Shown piece after piece: positions 33,175 to 41,882 of a stretch of 64,000 nucleotides of DNA. The notes beneath the pieces were generated by a model. It had not been told where the DNA came from, did no database searches, and saw only the letters and a list, made by a program, of their open reading frames with translations. Location of the stretch: positions 1-64,000 of the forward strand of contig JANQKP010000006.1 of the NCBI GenBank assembly GCA_028281045.1, given 5' to 3'. This DNA comes from Candidatus Altimarinota bacterium (lineage in GTDB: Bacteria; Patescibacteriota; Gracilibacteria; UM-FILTER-43-11). Numbering within the stretch: the stretch's first letter is position 1; each line of letters opens with the position of its first letter. The translations under genes and the position numbers were made by a program.

Positions 33175-34404
33175 ATGCAATTAGAAAACGGTAAATATGT
33201 CATCAACGGCGCTAGTGTGGAGGATATTGCTAAAGAGCATGGTACTCCGCTATACGTGTATGACTTAAAAATCATTGGCGAACGTGTAAATGATTTAAAA
33301 ACGAAGATTGGTGCCTACAAAAACACCAAGTTTATGTATGCCATTAAAACCAATTACAATCCTGATGTGGTGAAATTCATCACCAGCAAAGGCATTGGAA
33401 TTGATGCTGTTTCTCTTGAAGAAGTGAAACTAGCGATGAAGTTTGGGGTGGCTGCAGAAGACATCATGTACACGGAAAACAACATGACCGATGCCGAAAT
33501 GGATGAAACTGAGGAGCTTGGTGTGCTGATCAACTTCGGTTCTATTTCTCGCCTAAAAAAATACGGGCAAAAGTACCCAGGAAACAAAGTTTCTGTTCGT
33601 TTTAACCCTAATGTAGGGGCTGCTTCACACGCGACAAACATTACCGGAGGCCCAGATTCTAAATTTGGAGTGTCTTATGAATATTTAGATGAGGTGCTTA
33701 AGGTGTGTGAAGAACATAATCTCACCATTGTAGGAGTGCATGAGCACATTGGTTCAGGATGGCTAGGACTTGAAGAACCTCTTGTGGCTATGGACGTTAT
33801 TCTAGATATTGCACGCCAAATACCAACCTTAGAGTTTGTAGATTGTGGAGGAGGATTTGGGGTGCCATACAAGGAAGATCAGGAGCCACTAGACATTGAA
33901 ACCCTTGGGCAAAAGTTTAACGAAAAATTCACGGCTTTCTGTGAAGAATATGGTAGAGAACTAACCCTTAAATTTGAACCAGGTCGCTTCTTTGTAGCTG
34001 AAGGAGGACACCTACTGACCGAAGTAAATACCCTCAAAGATTCACCTAACGGGAAAATCTTTGCAGGAACCGATACTGGCATGCATCATCTAGTACGCCC
34101 GGCCATGTATGGGTCTTATCACCCTATGAGAAATGTAAGTAACCCAGAAGGGGCAACAAAGAACTACGATGTTACTGGAAATATTTGTGAAAGTGCAGAT
34201 TTCTTTGGAAAAGACTTCCCTCTAAATGAACTTAGAGAGGGTGATATTCTAAGCATAGACTTTGCAGGGGCCTATGGCCTTTGTATGGCGTCTAATTACC
34301 AATTTAGACCACTGCCAGCAGAAGTAACCGTAGATGAAAGTGGAACTGTAAAACTGGCTCGTAGACGCCAAACCTTTGAAGACCTTTATAATTTTTACGA
34401 ATAA
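33175..34404 (+). CDS. lysA: Diaminopimelate decarboxylase
   Basis: 409 residues, fold III PLP enzyme making lysine from meso-diaminopimelate. The PLP Lys is in FMYAIKTNYNPDVV; other marks are HEHIGSGW, VDCGGGFGVPY, FEPGRFFVAEGG (phosphate/substrate loop), the active-site Cys in GNICESADFFGKD, and GAYGLCMASNYQFRPLP near the end. Overlaps the dapF start by 1 nt. Its presence indicates lysine for protein synthesis as well as diaminopimelate for the wall. Confidence 0.96.
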   Translation: MQLENGKYVINGASVEDIAKEHGTPLYVYDLKIIGERVNDLKTKIGAYKNTKFMYAIKTNYNPDVVKFITSKGIGIDAVSLEEVKLAMKFGVAAEDIMYTENNMTDAEMDETEELGVLINFGSISRLKKYGQKYPGNKVSVRFNPNVGAASHATNITGGPDSKFGVSYEYLDEVLKVCEEHNLTIVGVHEHIGSGWLGLEEPLVAMDVILDIARQIPTLEFVDCGGGFGVPYKEDQEPLDIETLGQKFNEKFTAFCEEYGRELTLKFEPGRFFVAEGGHLLTEVNTLKDSPNGKIFAGTDTGMHHLVRPAMYGSYHPMRNVSNPEGATKNYDVTGNICESADFFGKDFPLNELREGDILSIDFAGAYGLCMASNYQFRPLPAEVTVDESGTVKLARRRQTFEDLYNFYE

Positions 34405-35198
34405 TGAAAATAGACTTCATTAAAATGCACGGGGCTGGAAATGACTTTGTCATGATTGAAAATTATGACAGAAGCATTGAGTTAAATTCAGAGCAGGTTG
34501 TAGCCTTATGCGATCGTCACTTTGGCGTAGGAGCAGATGCCGTTATTCTTGTAGAAAAACGTGAAAATGAAGGTGAAATTTACATGAACTATTACAACAG
34601 TGATGGTAGCTTTGCTGAAATGTGTGGAAATGGAATTAGAGCCATAGCCCACCTATACAAAAAGACAAAAGGCTTCTCTGAAAAGAGCCTTGAAGTAGGT
34701 ACTCCAGCGGGAATAAAAACCGTTCAAATTGAAGACGACGATTTATACACGGTAAACATGGGTAAAGCGAATTATGATAGTGAAGATTTCCCATCAGAGA
34801 ATAAAACCATCGAAGGTTTTGACCTTAATTTTGTTTCTATGGGGAACCCACACGCTGTTGCTTTTGTAGACGATGTGGACAGTATCGATTTAAATACTGT
34901 GGGGCCTAAAATCGAACACGATTCTAACTTCCCAAACAGAATTAACTTCGAAATCATTGAAACCGTTGGAGAAAATCACCTTAAAAAACGAGTATGGGAA
35001 CGCGGTTCAGGACTCACCCTATGTTGTGGCTCTGGAACTTGTGCAGCCTATCGTATTGCCAAAGACAAAGGCATCATTAAAGGTAAGACCATCTTCGATG
35101 TTCCAGGGGGTCGCCTAATCATGGATGAAAATGAAACAGGAGAGATCCTTATGACAGGTCCTGCTGAAATTGTATTCACAGGCTCAATAGAAATTTAA
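34404..35198 (+). CDS. dapF: Diaminopimelate epimerase
   Basis: 264 residues. Interconverts LL- and meso-diaminopimelate using two Cys. Both catalytic loops are intact: EMCGNGIRAIAHL (first Cys) and LTLCCGSGTCAAYRIA (second Cys). The N-terminus KIDFIKMHGAGNDFVMIEN and VSMGNPHAVAFVDDVD are typical. 25 nt upstream of the aminotransferase gene. Because epimerisation starts from the LL form, it fits the DapL route proposed for this cluster. Confidence 0.96.
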   Translation: MKIDFIKMHGAGNDFVMIENYDRSIELNSEQVVALCDRHFGVGADAVILVEKRENEGEIYMNYYNSDGSFAEMCGNGIRAIAHLYKKTKGFSEKSLEVGTPAGIKTVQIEDDDLYTVNMGKANYDSEDFPSENKTIEGFDLNFVSMGNPHAVAFVDDVDSIDLNTVGPKIEHDSNFPNRINFEIIETVGENHLKKRVWERGSGLTLCCGSGTCAAYRIAKDKGIIKGKTIFDVPGGRLIMDENETGEILMTGPAEIVFTGSIEI

Positions 35199-35223
35199 TA
35201 AATCATTTAATTTAAAAAATATA

Positions 35224-36411
35224 ATGGAAATAATCGCTTCAGATCACATTTTAAATACTGGTAAATACGCTTTTGCCGAAGTAGATAAAATTAAAGGAGA
35301 ACTTAAAGCTAAAGGAATCGAGGCTATCGATTTTGGTGTAGGAGATCCTGCAGACCCAACTCCTGAATTTGTGCGTGAAGCGCTTAAAGCAGGTGCAGAT
35401 AAACACGCTACAAGTGGTTACCCAAGCTATATTGGAATGCCAGAATTCAGACAAGCCTGTGCAGATTGGATGAAATCTCGTTTTGGAGTAGATCTAGATG
35501 CAAATACAGAGATCACTTCAAGCATTGGATCTAAAGAAGCGATCTTTAATTTCCCTCAAGCCTTTGTAAATCCAGGAGACGTGGTAATTATTCCAAGTCC
35601 TGGGTACCCACCAATGAAAACAGGAACTAAATATGTAGGAGCAACACCTTACTTTGTACCACTGCTAGAAGAAAACGATTATATGATCGATTACAACGCT
35701 ATTCCGGAAGATGTTGCAGAAAAAGCGAAGATCATTTGGACGAATTACCCTAATTCCCCTACTGGTAAAATCGCTACCCGGCAGTACTACGAAGGGCTAA
35801 TTGAGTGGGCTCAGAAACACAATATTATCATCGCTGCCGATGAAGGTTGTTACATTGATGTGTACCTAGACGACGTTAAACCAATGTCTATTCTAGAAAT
35901 TCAAAAAGAAGGAATCATTACCTTTTACTCACTGAGTAAACGTAACAATATGACCGGTTACCGTGCTGGTTGGTGTGCTGGTGATGAAAGAATCATTGAA
36001 ATCTTCAAGAAGCTTAAAACGAATATAGATTCAGGAACACCTAACTTTGTACAAGAAGCGGCTATTGCAGCCTTAAAAGATGAAAATCACGCCCAAGAAA
36101 TGAGAGATCAGTACCGCACGAAACGCGATATTATGATCGAAGCACTTCAAAGTATGGGATTAGATGCAAAACCAAGTGACGCTACTTTCTACCTATGGGT
36201 AAAAGGCCCAGAAGGTATGAGCAGCTTAGATTTAGCTAAAAAATTCCTAGCGGATGAAGTAGCTGTAGTAGTAACTCCAGGAGCCTGGATTTCAGACGAA
36301 TGTGAAGGCGGAATTAACCCAGGAGAAGGTTACGTACGCTTTGCGCTAGTACCAACCGTAGAAAAAGTAAAAGAAGCTGCTGAGAGAATTAAAAACGGTG
36401 TAAGCATTTAA
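35224..36411 (+). CDS. dapL: LL-diaminopimelate aminotransferase-like class I/II aminotransferase
   Basis: 395 residues, fold-type I PLP enzyme. DFGVGDPADPTPEFVREAL at the N-terminus, TNYPNSPTGKIA (Asn binding PLP), AADEGCYIDVYLDD (Asp), the Schiff-base Lys in SLSKRNNMTGYRAGW and YVRFALVPT (substrate Arg) are present. Sequence alone could also fit N-succinyl-DAP or aspartate aminotransferase. Context favours direct transamination of tetrahydrodipicolinate: it ends the dapB-dapA-lysA-dapF run and no succinylase/acetylase (dapD) or deacylase (dapE) is nearby. Confidence 0.8.
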   Translation: MEIIASDHILNTGKYAFAEVDKIKGELKAKGIEAIDFGVGDPADPTPEFVREALKAGADKHATSGYPSYIGMPEFRQACADWMKSRFGVDLDANTEITSSIGSKEAIFNFPQAFVNPGDVVIIPSPGYPPMKTGTKYVGATPYFVPLLEENDYMIDYNAIPEDVAEKAKIIWTNYPNSPTGKIATRQYYEGLIEWAQKHNIIIAADEGCYIDVYLDDVKPMSILEIQKEGIITFYSLSKRNNMTGYRAGWCAGDERIIEIFKKLKTNIDSGTPNFVQEAAIAALKDENHAQEMRDQYRTKRDIMIEALQSMGLDAKPSDATFYLWVKGPEGMSSLDLAKKFLADEVAVVVTPGAWISDECEGGINPGEGYVRFALVPTVEKVKEAAERIKNGVSI

Positions 36412-36426
36412 AATTATTACCCTCCA

Positions 36427-36768
36427 ATGCCAATAAAAGATGTATTAAGGGAAGACTGGGAAAGATTTCCTGGCAATGATGAAAGAAGAGCCTTTGCTGA
36501 AAAGGTTTTTAAAGTTTATGAGCTTTTAGACCAAGGTAATCTAGCTGAAGCTAGAGCAGAGTGGGTCAAAGTTACACAGGAAGCAAGGGAGGCCATTAAA
36601 AGACTTTTTGTTCGTGATCCAGATGCTAGTATGCCAGGCTCTTTATCTATAGACTTGACTAAATCTCATATGGTGACGATCATCAATATGCTCTACACCT
36701 CCACTAATAATGAACCACTGCAAATGGAGTGGCGGTCTGCTACTAGTAGCCTATTTAATGACTATTAA
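36427..36768 (+). CDS. Small soluble protein of unknown function
   Basis: 113 residues, not recognised. Mostly helical: ERRAFAEKVFKVYELLDQGN and LAEARAEWVKVTQEAREAIK suggest paired amphipathic helices, followed by a more polar end (MPGSLSIDLTKSHMVTIINM). No signal peptide, Cys pair or catalytic motif. 15 nt after dapL, so possibly the last gene of the lysine operon; the 3' end overlaps the convergent dnaE stop by 4 nt. Confidence 0.65.
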   Translation: MPIKDVLREDWERFPGNDERRAFAEKVFKVYELLDQGNLAEARAEWVKVTQEAREAIKRLFVRDPDASMPGSLSIDLTKSHMVTIINMLYTSTNNEPLQMEWRSATSSLFNDY

Positions 36769-39700
36769 CCTGACTTAAGTAGCTCATCTACTCCTTTGGT
36801 CACTTCTTCGTTAAAGGCCACTTTCATTGGTACTGGAAGCACCGTTTCACCAATAATAAGCTCTACAGATTCATCTCCAGGGTGCGCCTCAAAGAGCGTT
36901 TTAAGCTCCATGAGCTTATCTTTATCTAAAGTGCGAGAAATCACAATTTGATGCACATCTCCATTCTTTTTAAAGAGGTCTCCAATCTGAGTCACTTCTT
37001 TTTCATTTACTCCAAGAGCTTCTTCTGCCGCTTGAACTTCTTCAAGCTCTTCATCGGCTCTGGTTTGCTTAATAACTTTTTCTCCGGCGGTAAATAACCC
37101 TTCTTTCTTGGCCTTTTCTTGTAAGTCTTCCAGGGTAATACCTTCTGCTTTTTTAATCACCACCTGCATTTCACCGCTGCGTCTTTCTAGAATTCCTTCT
37201 ACTTCAATAATAGTGTCTTCTACTAAGGTTTCATAAATTTTATTATAAGTGGCTGGGAATGCTACACACTCTACGGTCCCTGTAGTATCTTCTATTTTAA
37301 GAATCGCCATCATATCACCTTTTTTCGTGGTGATCTTACGAATCATTTGAATCATTCCAGCAACTTTAATCGGTTTTCCAACGGCTTTGGTTGGTAAATC
37401 GAAGGTAGGAATTACTTTTTTAGCAAACCATTTAGAAAGCCCAGCCAGTGGATGTGATGATACATAAAGCCCTAGGTATTCTTTTTCCCATTTCAGGTTT
37501 TGACTAGGGGTCGCAGGCTCTACTTCATTCAGTTCCAGATGATCTTGTGGAATACCAGCGTCATCACCAAGGTCATCGAAGAGGCCTACTTGGCCTTCGG
37601 CCACAGTAGTTTCTGCAGACTTCCCAAAGTCTGCAATGGCTTCTACATTTAATCCAATCTGATTTCTTTCTCCTAGGGTTCCCATAGCCCCACTAAACGC
37701 TAAGGCTTCAATGGTTTTCTTATTCAAGAGCTTCGCTGGAACCGTTTTAGCAAATTCCTCAATATTATTAAAAGTATTATCTCCACGAGCTTCGATAATC
37801 TGCCGTGCAGAGGCCTCTCCAAGGCCTTTAATGGCAGAAAGTCCGAAGCGAATCTTTCCATCTTCCACTACCGTGAAATTATATAGAGATTCATTTACAT
37901 CTGGTGGCAGCACATTGATACCCATCTGCGTACATTCTCCAATTTCCAATACGATTTTATCTGTATTTCCAGAATCTGCGCTCATAAGCGCGGTCATAAA
38001 CTCGGTTGGATAATGCGCTTTAAGATAAGCTGTTTCATAGGCAATGCGCGCGTAACACGCCGCGTGAGACTTGTTAAATCCGTACCCGGCAAAAGGTTCA
38101 ATCACTTTGTCGAAGATGTCGATGGCCAGAGACTCTTTGTGCCCAAGTTCCATGGCTCCTTTAATGAATTTTTCACGCTGAGCGGCCAGCTCTTCTGCAA
38201 TTTTCTTACCAATAGCACGGCGCAGTAAGTCGGCTTGTCCAAGCGTAAATCCGGCAAACACCTGAGCAATTTGTAAAATTTGCTCCTGGTAAATCGCAAT
38301 CCCATACGTTTTATTCAAAATTGGCTCTAAAGATTCATGCGGGTAATTCACCGTTTTGTTTCCATGTTTTCCAGCAATATAATCTGGAATCCATTCCATT
38401 GGCCCCGGACGGTATAAAGATACCATCGCGATAATATCTTCAAATTCTGTAGGACGTAGATCTTTTAGGTAGCGCTTCATTCCAGCGGATTCCAGTTGGA
38501 ATACTCCAGTGGTTTCACCGCGAGAAAGAAGTGCATAGGTTTTCTTATCATCAATTGGAATTTCTTGCATATTCACCTTAACCCCTTTGGTTCTTTCTAT
38601 GATTTTAATCGCGGTTTCTAAAATCGTCAGATTCTTAAGCCCCAAGAAGTCCATTTTAAGTAGCCCAAGGGCTTCAAGTGGTTTCGCGTTGTACTGCGTA
38701 ATAATAATATTGTCGTCTTTTGGGGCATTTTGCAGTGCGGTGTATTTGGTCAGTGGATCATCTGCAATAACTACCGCACAAGCATGCACAGAAACATGTC
38801 TAACCGCTCCTTCAAGTTTCAAGGCATTATCATAAACTTGTTTATACGTTTCATTGTCTTCAATCGCATCTCTAAGTTCAGGAGATTGCTCTAAAGCTTC
38901 TTCTAAAGTGGTTCCTGGGCGCTCTGGAATGAGTTTTGCAAAGGCGTTCATATCGGCAAAAGAAACTCCCATGGTTCTACCCACATCTTTTACCGCGGCA
39001 CGAGCCGCCAATGTTCCAAAGGTACAGATTTGGGCCACCTGATCTCTTCCATATTTATCCGCTACGTAATCAATCACTTCATCACGGCGTGTATCGGCAA
39101 AATCCAGATCGATATCGGGCATAGATACCCGTTCTGGATTTAAGAAACGCTCGAAGAGCAGGCTGTATTTAATAGGGTCAATCGTAGTGATATCTAGAGT
39201 GTAAGCCACAATAGCACCCGCTGCAGAACCACGGCCCGGCCCTACAATAACGCCATGGTCTTTAGCCCATTTCACAAAGTCCCAAACAATCAGGAAATAT
39301 CCAATGAATCCCATGTTTTCAATGACTCCAATTTCAAAATTCAAACGTTCTGCCAGGAGTTTTTCTGTGTCTCCAGATTTAGCCACTACTTTTCCATCTT
39401 TCAGCTGCACATTTTCCCGATCTAGCTTGTATTTTTGCACCAATCCTTCGTAACAAAGCTCTTTTAAGTACTCGGCTTCTGTTTTACCATCTGGCACAGG
39501 GAATTTTGGAATAAGCGGGGTATCGAATTCAAAGGTCACATTACACTCATCTGCAATTTTTTTCGTATTTTCAATGGCCTCAGGCACATCTTTAAAAGCG
39601 TCCACATATTCTTGTGGGTCCTTCATAGAATAATCGGCATTCATGAATGAAATACGATTGGTATCCGCAAGATCACGTGCGGTTTGAATACAAACCATAA

Positions 39701-40370
39701 TATCTTGGGCTACATTATCTTCGCGGTTTACATAATGCACATCTCCAGTAGCTACCAGTGGCACATCGTGCTCTTTGGCGAGCTTTTTAAGGCCTTCATT
39801 CACCAGTTTTTGCTGTGGGATGGTGCTATGATCAATCAGCTCAAAGTAAAAGTTCTCTTTTCCAAAAGTATCTTGGAATTTTTGAATCATTTCTTTCGCT
39901 TTATCATCATCTCCATTCAAAATCGCCTGTGGAATATCTGCATACATGTTCCCAGAAAGAGCAATAAGCCCTTTGCTGTGTTTTTTCATCAATTCCCAGT
40001 CTACACGGGGCTTGTAGTAGTATCCATCCAGGTAAGCTACGGTAGCCATTTTAAGTAGATTCTCATATCCTTCGTTATCTTTAGCAATCAGCACACAATT
40101 CGTACGCTTATTATCAATCTGATGACGCTTATCCGTTAGCTTATTAAAGGCAATATACACTTCACACCCTAAAATGGGTTTTATATCATGTTTTTTACAT
40201 GCTTTATAAAACTCAATAGCACTATGCATTGTTCCTTTATCGGTAATCGCCAAGGCTTTTAGGCCTTGTTCTGCTGCTTTTTTCACATAAGCCTCAGGTC
40301 TCGAAAGACCATCGAACATGGAATAAAAGGTGTTTAAATGAAGGTGTACAAAAGAAGATGCGTCCATCAA
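36765..40370 (-). CDS. dnaE: DNA polymerase III alpha subunit
   Basis: 1201 residues, DnaE1-like architecture. PHP domain at the N-terminus (FVHLHLNTFYSMFDG; the second metal motif position has Asn-Thr where active PHPs have His-Ser/Thr, so proofreading by PHP is doubtful), palm with GPGRGSAAGAIVAYTLDIT and the catalytic MPDIDLDFADTRRDEVIDY, fingers with YRPGPMEWIPDYI and FAGYGFNKSHAACYA, tandem helix-hairpin-helix (IKGLGEASARQIIEA), and an OB fold (PIKVAGMIQMIRKIT) before the C-terminal tau/clamp-binding region. Replicative polymerase; monocistronic. Confidence 0.96.
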   Translation of the reverse strand: MMDASSFVHLHLNTFYSMFDGLSRPEAYVKKAAEQGLKALAITDKGTMHSAIEFYKACKKHDIKPILGCEVYIAFNKLTDKRHQIDNKRTNCVLIAKDNEGYENLLKMATVAYLDGYYYKPRVDWELMKKHSKGLIALSGNMYADIPQAILNGDDDKAKEMIQKFQDTFGKENFYFELIDHSTIPQQKLVNEGLKKLAKEHDVPLVATGDVHYVNREDNVAQDIMVCIQTARDLADTNRISFMNADYSMKDPQEYVDAFKDVPEAIENTKKIADECNVTFEFDTPLIPKFPVPDGKTEAEYLKELCYEGLVQKYKLDRENVQLKDGKVVAKSGDTEKLLAERLNFEIGVIENMGFIGYFLIVWDFVKWAKDHGVIVGPGRGSAAGAIVAYTLDITTIDPIKYSLLFERFLNPERVSMPDIDLDFADTRRDEVIDYVADKYGRDQVAQICTFGTLAARAAVKDVGRTMGVSFADMNAFAKLIPERPGTTLEEALEQSPELRDAIEDNETYKQVYDNALKLEGAVRHVSVHACAVVIADDPLTKYTALQNAPKDDNIIITQYNAKPLEALGLLKMDFLGLKNLTILETAIKIIERTKGVKVNMQEIPIDDKKTYALLSRGETTGVFQLESAGMKRYLKDLRPTEFEDIIAMVSLYRPGPMEWIPDYIAGKHGNKTVNYPHESLEPILNKTYGIAIYQEQILQIAQVFAGFTLGQADLLRRAIGKKIAEELAAQREKFIKGAMELGHKESLAIDIFDKVIEPFAGYGFNKSHAACYARIAYETAYLKAHYPTEFMTALMSADSGNTDKIVLEIGECTQMGINVLPPDVNESLYNFTVVEDGKIRFGLSAIKGLGEASARQIIEARGDNTFNNIEEFAKTVPAKLLNKKTIEALAFSGAMGTLGERNQIGLNVEAIADFGKSAETTVAEGQVGLFDDLGDDAGIPQDHLELNEVEPATPSQNLKWEKEYLGLYVSSHPLAGLSKWFAKKVIPTFDLPTKAVGKPIKVAGMIQMIRKITTKKGDMMAILKIEDTTGTVECVAFPATYNKIYETLVEDTIIEVEGILERRSGEMQVVIKKAEGITLEDLQEKAKKEGLFTAGEKVIKQTRADEELEEVQAAEEALGVNEKEVTQIGDLFKKNGDVHQIVISRTLDKDKLMELKTLFEAHPGDESVELIIGETVLPVPMKVAFNEEVTKGVDELLKSG

Positions 40371-40418
40371 AAAAATTGCTTTGCTAGGTTTTTAGAATAC
40401 CTGTAAATGAAGCATTTC

Positions 40419-41780
40419 TCAACGAGATTCTAGGTATTTTTTTACAAAAGCCATGGCTTCTTTTTTATCTTTCACAGCGCCTTCAATTTGCTCATGTCTA
40501 AGCTCCACCAAAAGCTCTTGAATCAGTGGCCCCGGCTCCAAATTGAATTCATTTATAATTTCATCTCCTTTTAGAAGCGGTTTAAAGTGATCTTCTAAAA
40601 GCTTTTCATCTTTAAATTCATGATAAAGTTCCATGATTTTTTCATAGAGCCCAAGATCTGGTGGATGAGACCCATGTTCATCGGCATAATGCACCTTCAT
40701 CAGGTCTTCAAACCAAGGGTGAAGGAACCAATTCACTTGATGCGCACGGCGCATATCTGGAATAGGCGCAATAGCCATATGATTATCTATAAGCCATATG
40801 ATTTTACTCGTTTCTGCCTTAGAGAATTTAAGTCTTTTACAGATTTCCTTGGCCATTTTAGCGCCCAGGGGCGCATGGCCATCGAAATGAATACGATCAG
40901 GCTTAGATTCAAAAGTTCCCGGCTTGCCAATATCATGTAAAAGGGTCGCCCAAACCACTTCTTTGCTCGCAAATTCTTTAGGATGCTTTCTTTCATGCGG
41001 ATCTGGGTCATGAGCGGGAATATCATGCAGGGCTTTGAGTAAATGCGTATAAACATCCCCTTCTCCATGATATTCAGGTGGTTGCATCACGCCTTTACAA
41101 TCCGTTACCTCAGGTAAAATACGTTCTAAAATACCAAATTCATCCAGTTCATGAATCGCATGGCTGCGATTTGGATGCATCAGCATTTTAGTGAGCTCAT
41201 CTTGAATTCTTTCTTTAGAAATATCATCTACAAGATGGGCTAAATCTTTAATCGCTGCCTTGGTTTTTTCTGCATATTTAAAGCCAAACGTATTTTTAAA
41301 CCTCACCGCGCGAAGCAAACGCAGATGATCTTCTTTGATGCGCTCGTGTGCTTCTCCAATAAAGCGCACGATGCCATCATGTATGTCTGTCTGCCCATCT
41401 ACAAAATCATGAACCTCTTTTTTTATCGGATCATAAAACAGGCCGTTAATCGTAAAATCACGGCGCACCGCGTCTTCTTTAGCATCTGTAAATAAAATCG
41501 CATCTGGCCTACGACCATCTGAATAGGAACTGTCAGATCTAAACGTAGCTACTTCAAAATGATGCTCATCTTCAACGGCTAAAATCACCCCAAATTCTTT
41601 CCCAATGGGAATGGTTTTTTCAAGTAAGTCCTCAATTTCGTCCGGTTTTGCGCTGGTGGCAATATCGTAATCCATGGGTTCTTTTTCCATGAGAAAATCC
41701 CGCACAGATCCACCTGCAAAATAAGCCGCATGACCTGCTTTTTGGAGTATTTCTACGATTTTAATCGCCGTTTTTTCCAT
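40419..41780 (-). CDS. cca: CCA-adding enzyme / PcnB-family nucleotidyltransferase with HD domain
   Basis: 453 residues. Class II nucleotidyltransferase head: YFAGGSVRDFLMEKEPMDYDIAT (metal Asp pair, read as YFAGGSVRDFL and DYDIAT), RRDFTINGLFYDP, and EDHLRLLRAVRFKNTFGF. A HD phosphohydrolase domain follows (VVWATLLHDIGKPGTF, then HFDGHAPLGAKMA), as in bacterial CCA enzymes that repair tRNA 3' ends. One of only three genes here ending in TGA; in frame beyond it are eight further codons and a TAA, worth noting because UGA is recoded in related lineages. Lies 48 nt upstream of dnaE on the same strand. Confidence 0.92.
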   Translation of the reverse strand: MEKTAIKIVEILQKAGHAAYFAGGSVRDFLMEKEPMDYDIATSAKPDEIEDLLEKTIPIGKEFGVILAVEDEHHFEVATFRSDSSYSDGRRPDAILFTDAKEDAVRRDFTINGLFYDPIKKEVHDFVDGQTDIHDGIVRFIGEAHERIKEDHLRLLRAVRFKNTFGFKYAEKTKAAIKDLAHLVDDISKERIQDELTKMLMHPNRSHAIHELDEFGILERILPEVTDCKGVMQPPEYHGEGDVYTHLLKALHDIPAHDPDPHERKHPKEFASKEVVWATLLHDIGKPGTFESKPDRIHFDGHAPLGAKMAKEICKRLKFSKAETSKIIWLIDNHMAIAPIPDMRRAHQVNWFLHPWFEDLMKVHYADEHGSHPPDLGLYEKIMELYHEFKDEKLLEDHFKPLLKGDEIINEFNLEPGPLIQELLVELRHEQIEGAVKDKKEAMAFVKKYLESR

Positions 41781-41832
41781 TTGTGTTTATTTTTCAGGTT
41801 CATTATAGCTTAAAAACTGGGCCTTTTCCTCC

Positions 41833-41861
41833 TTGCTTTTTTATTCATTTTTTGGTATAAT
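41833..41861 (+). promoter_or_regulatory. Promoter of the 1192-residue protein gene
   Basis: TTGCTT (41833-41838), 17 nt, extended -10 TTGGTATAAT ending at 41861. Expected start about 41868, 15 nt before the ATG at 41883. Confidence 0.6.
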
Positions 41862-41882
41862 AATTAGATTTAATTTAGGTTA

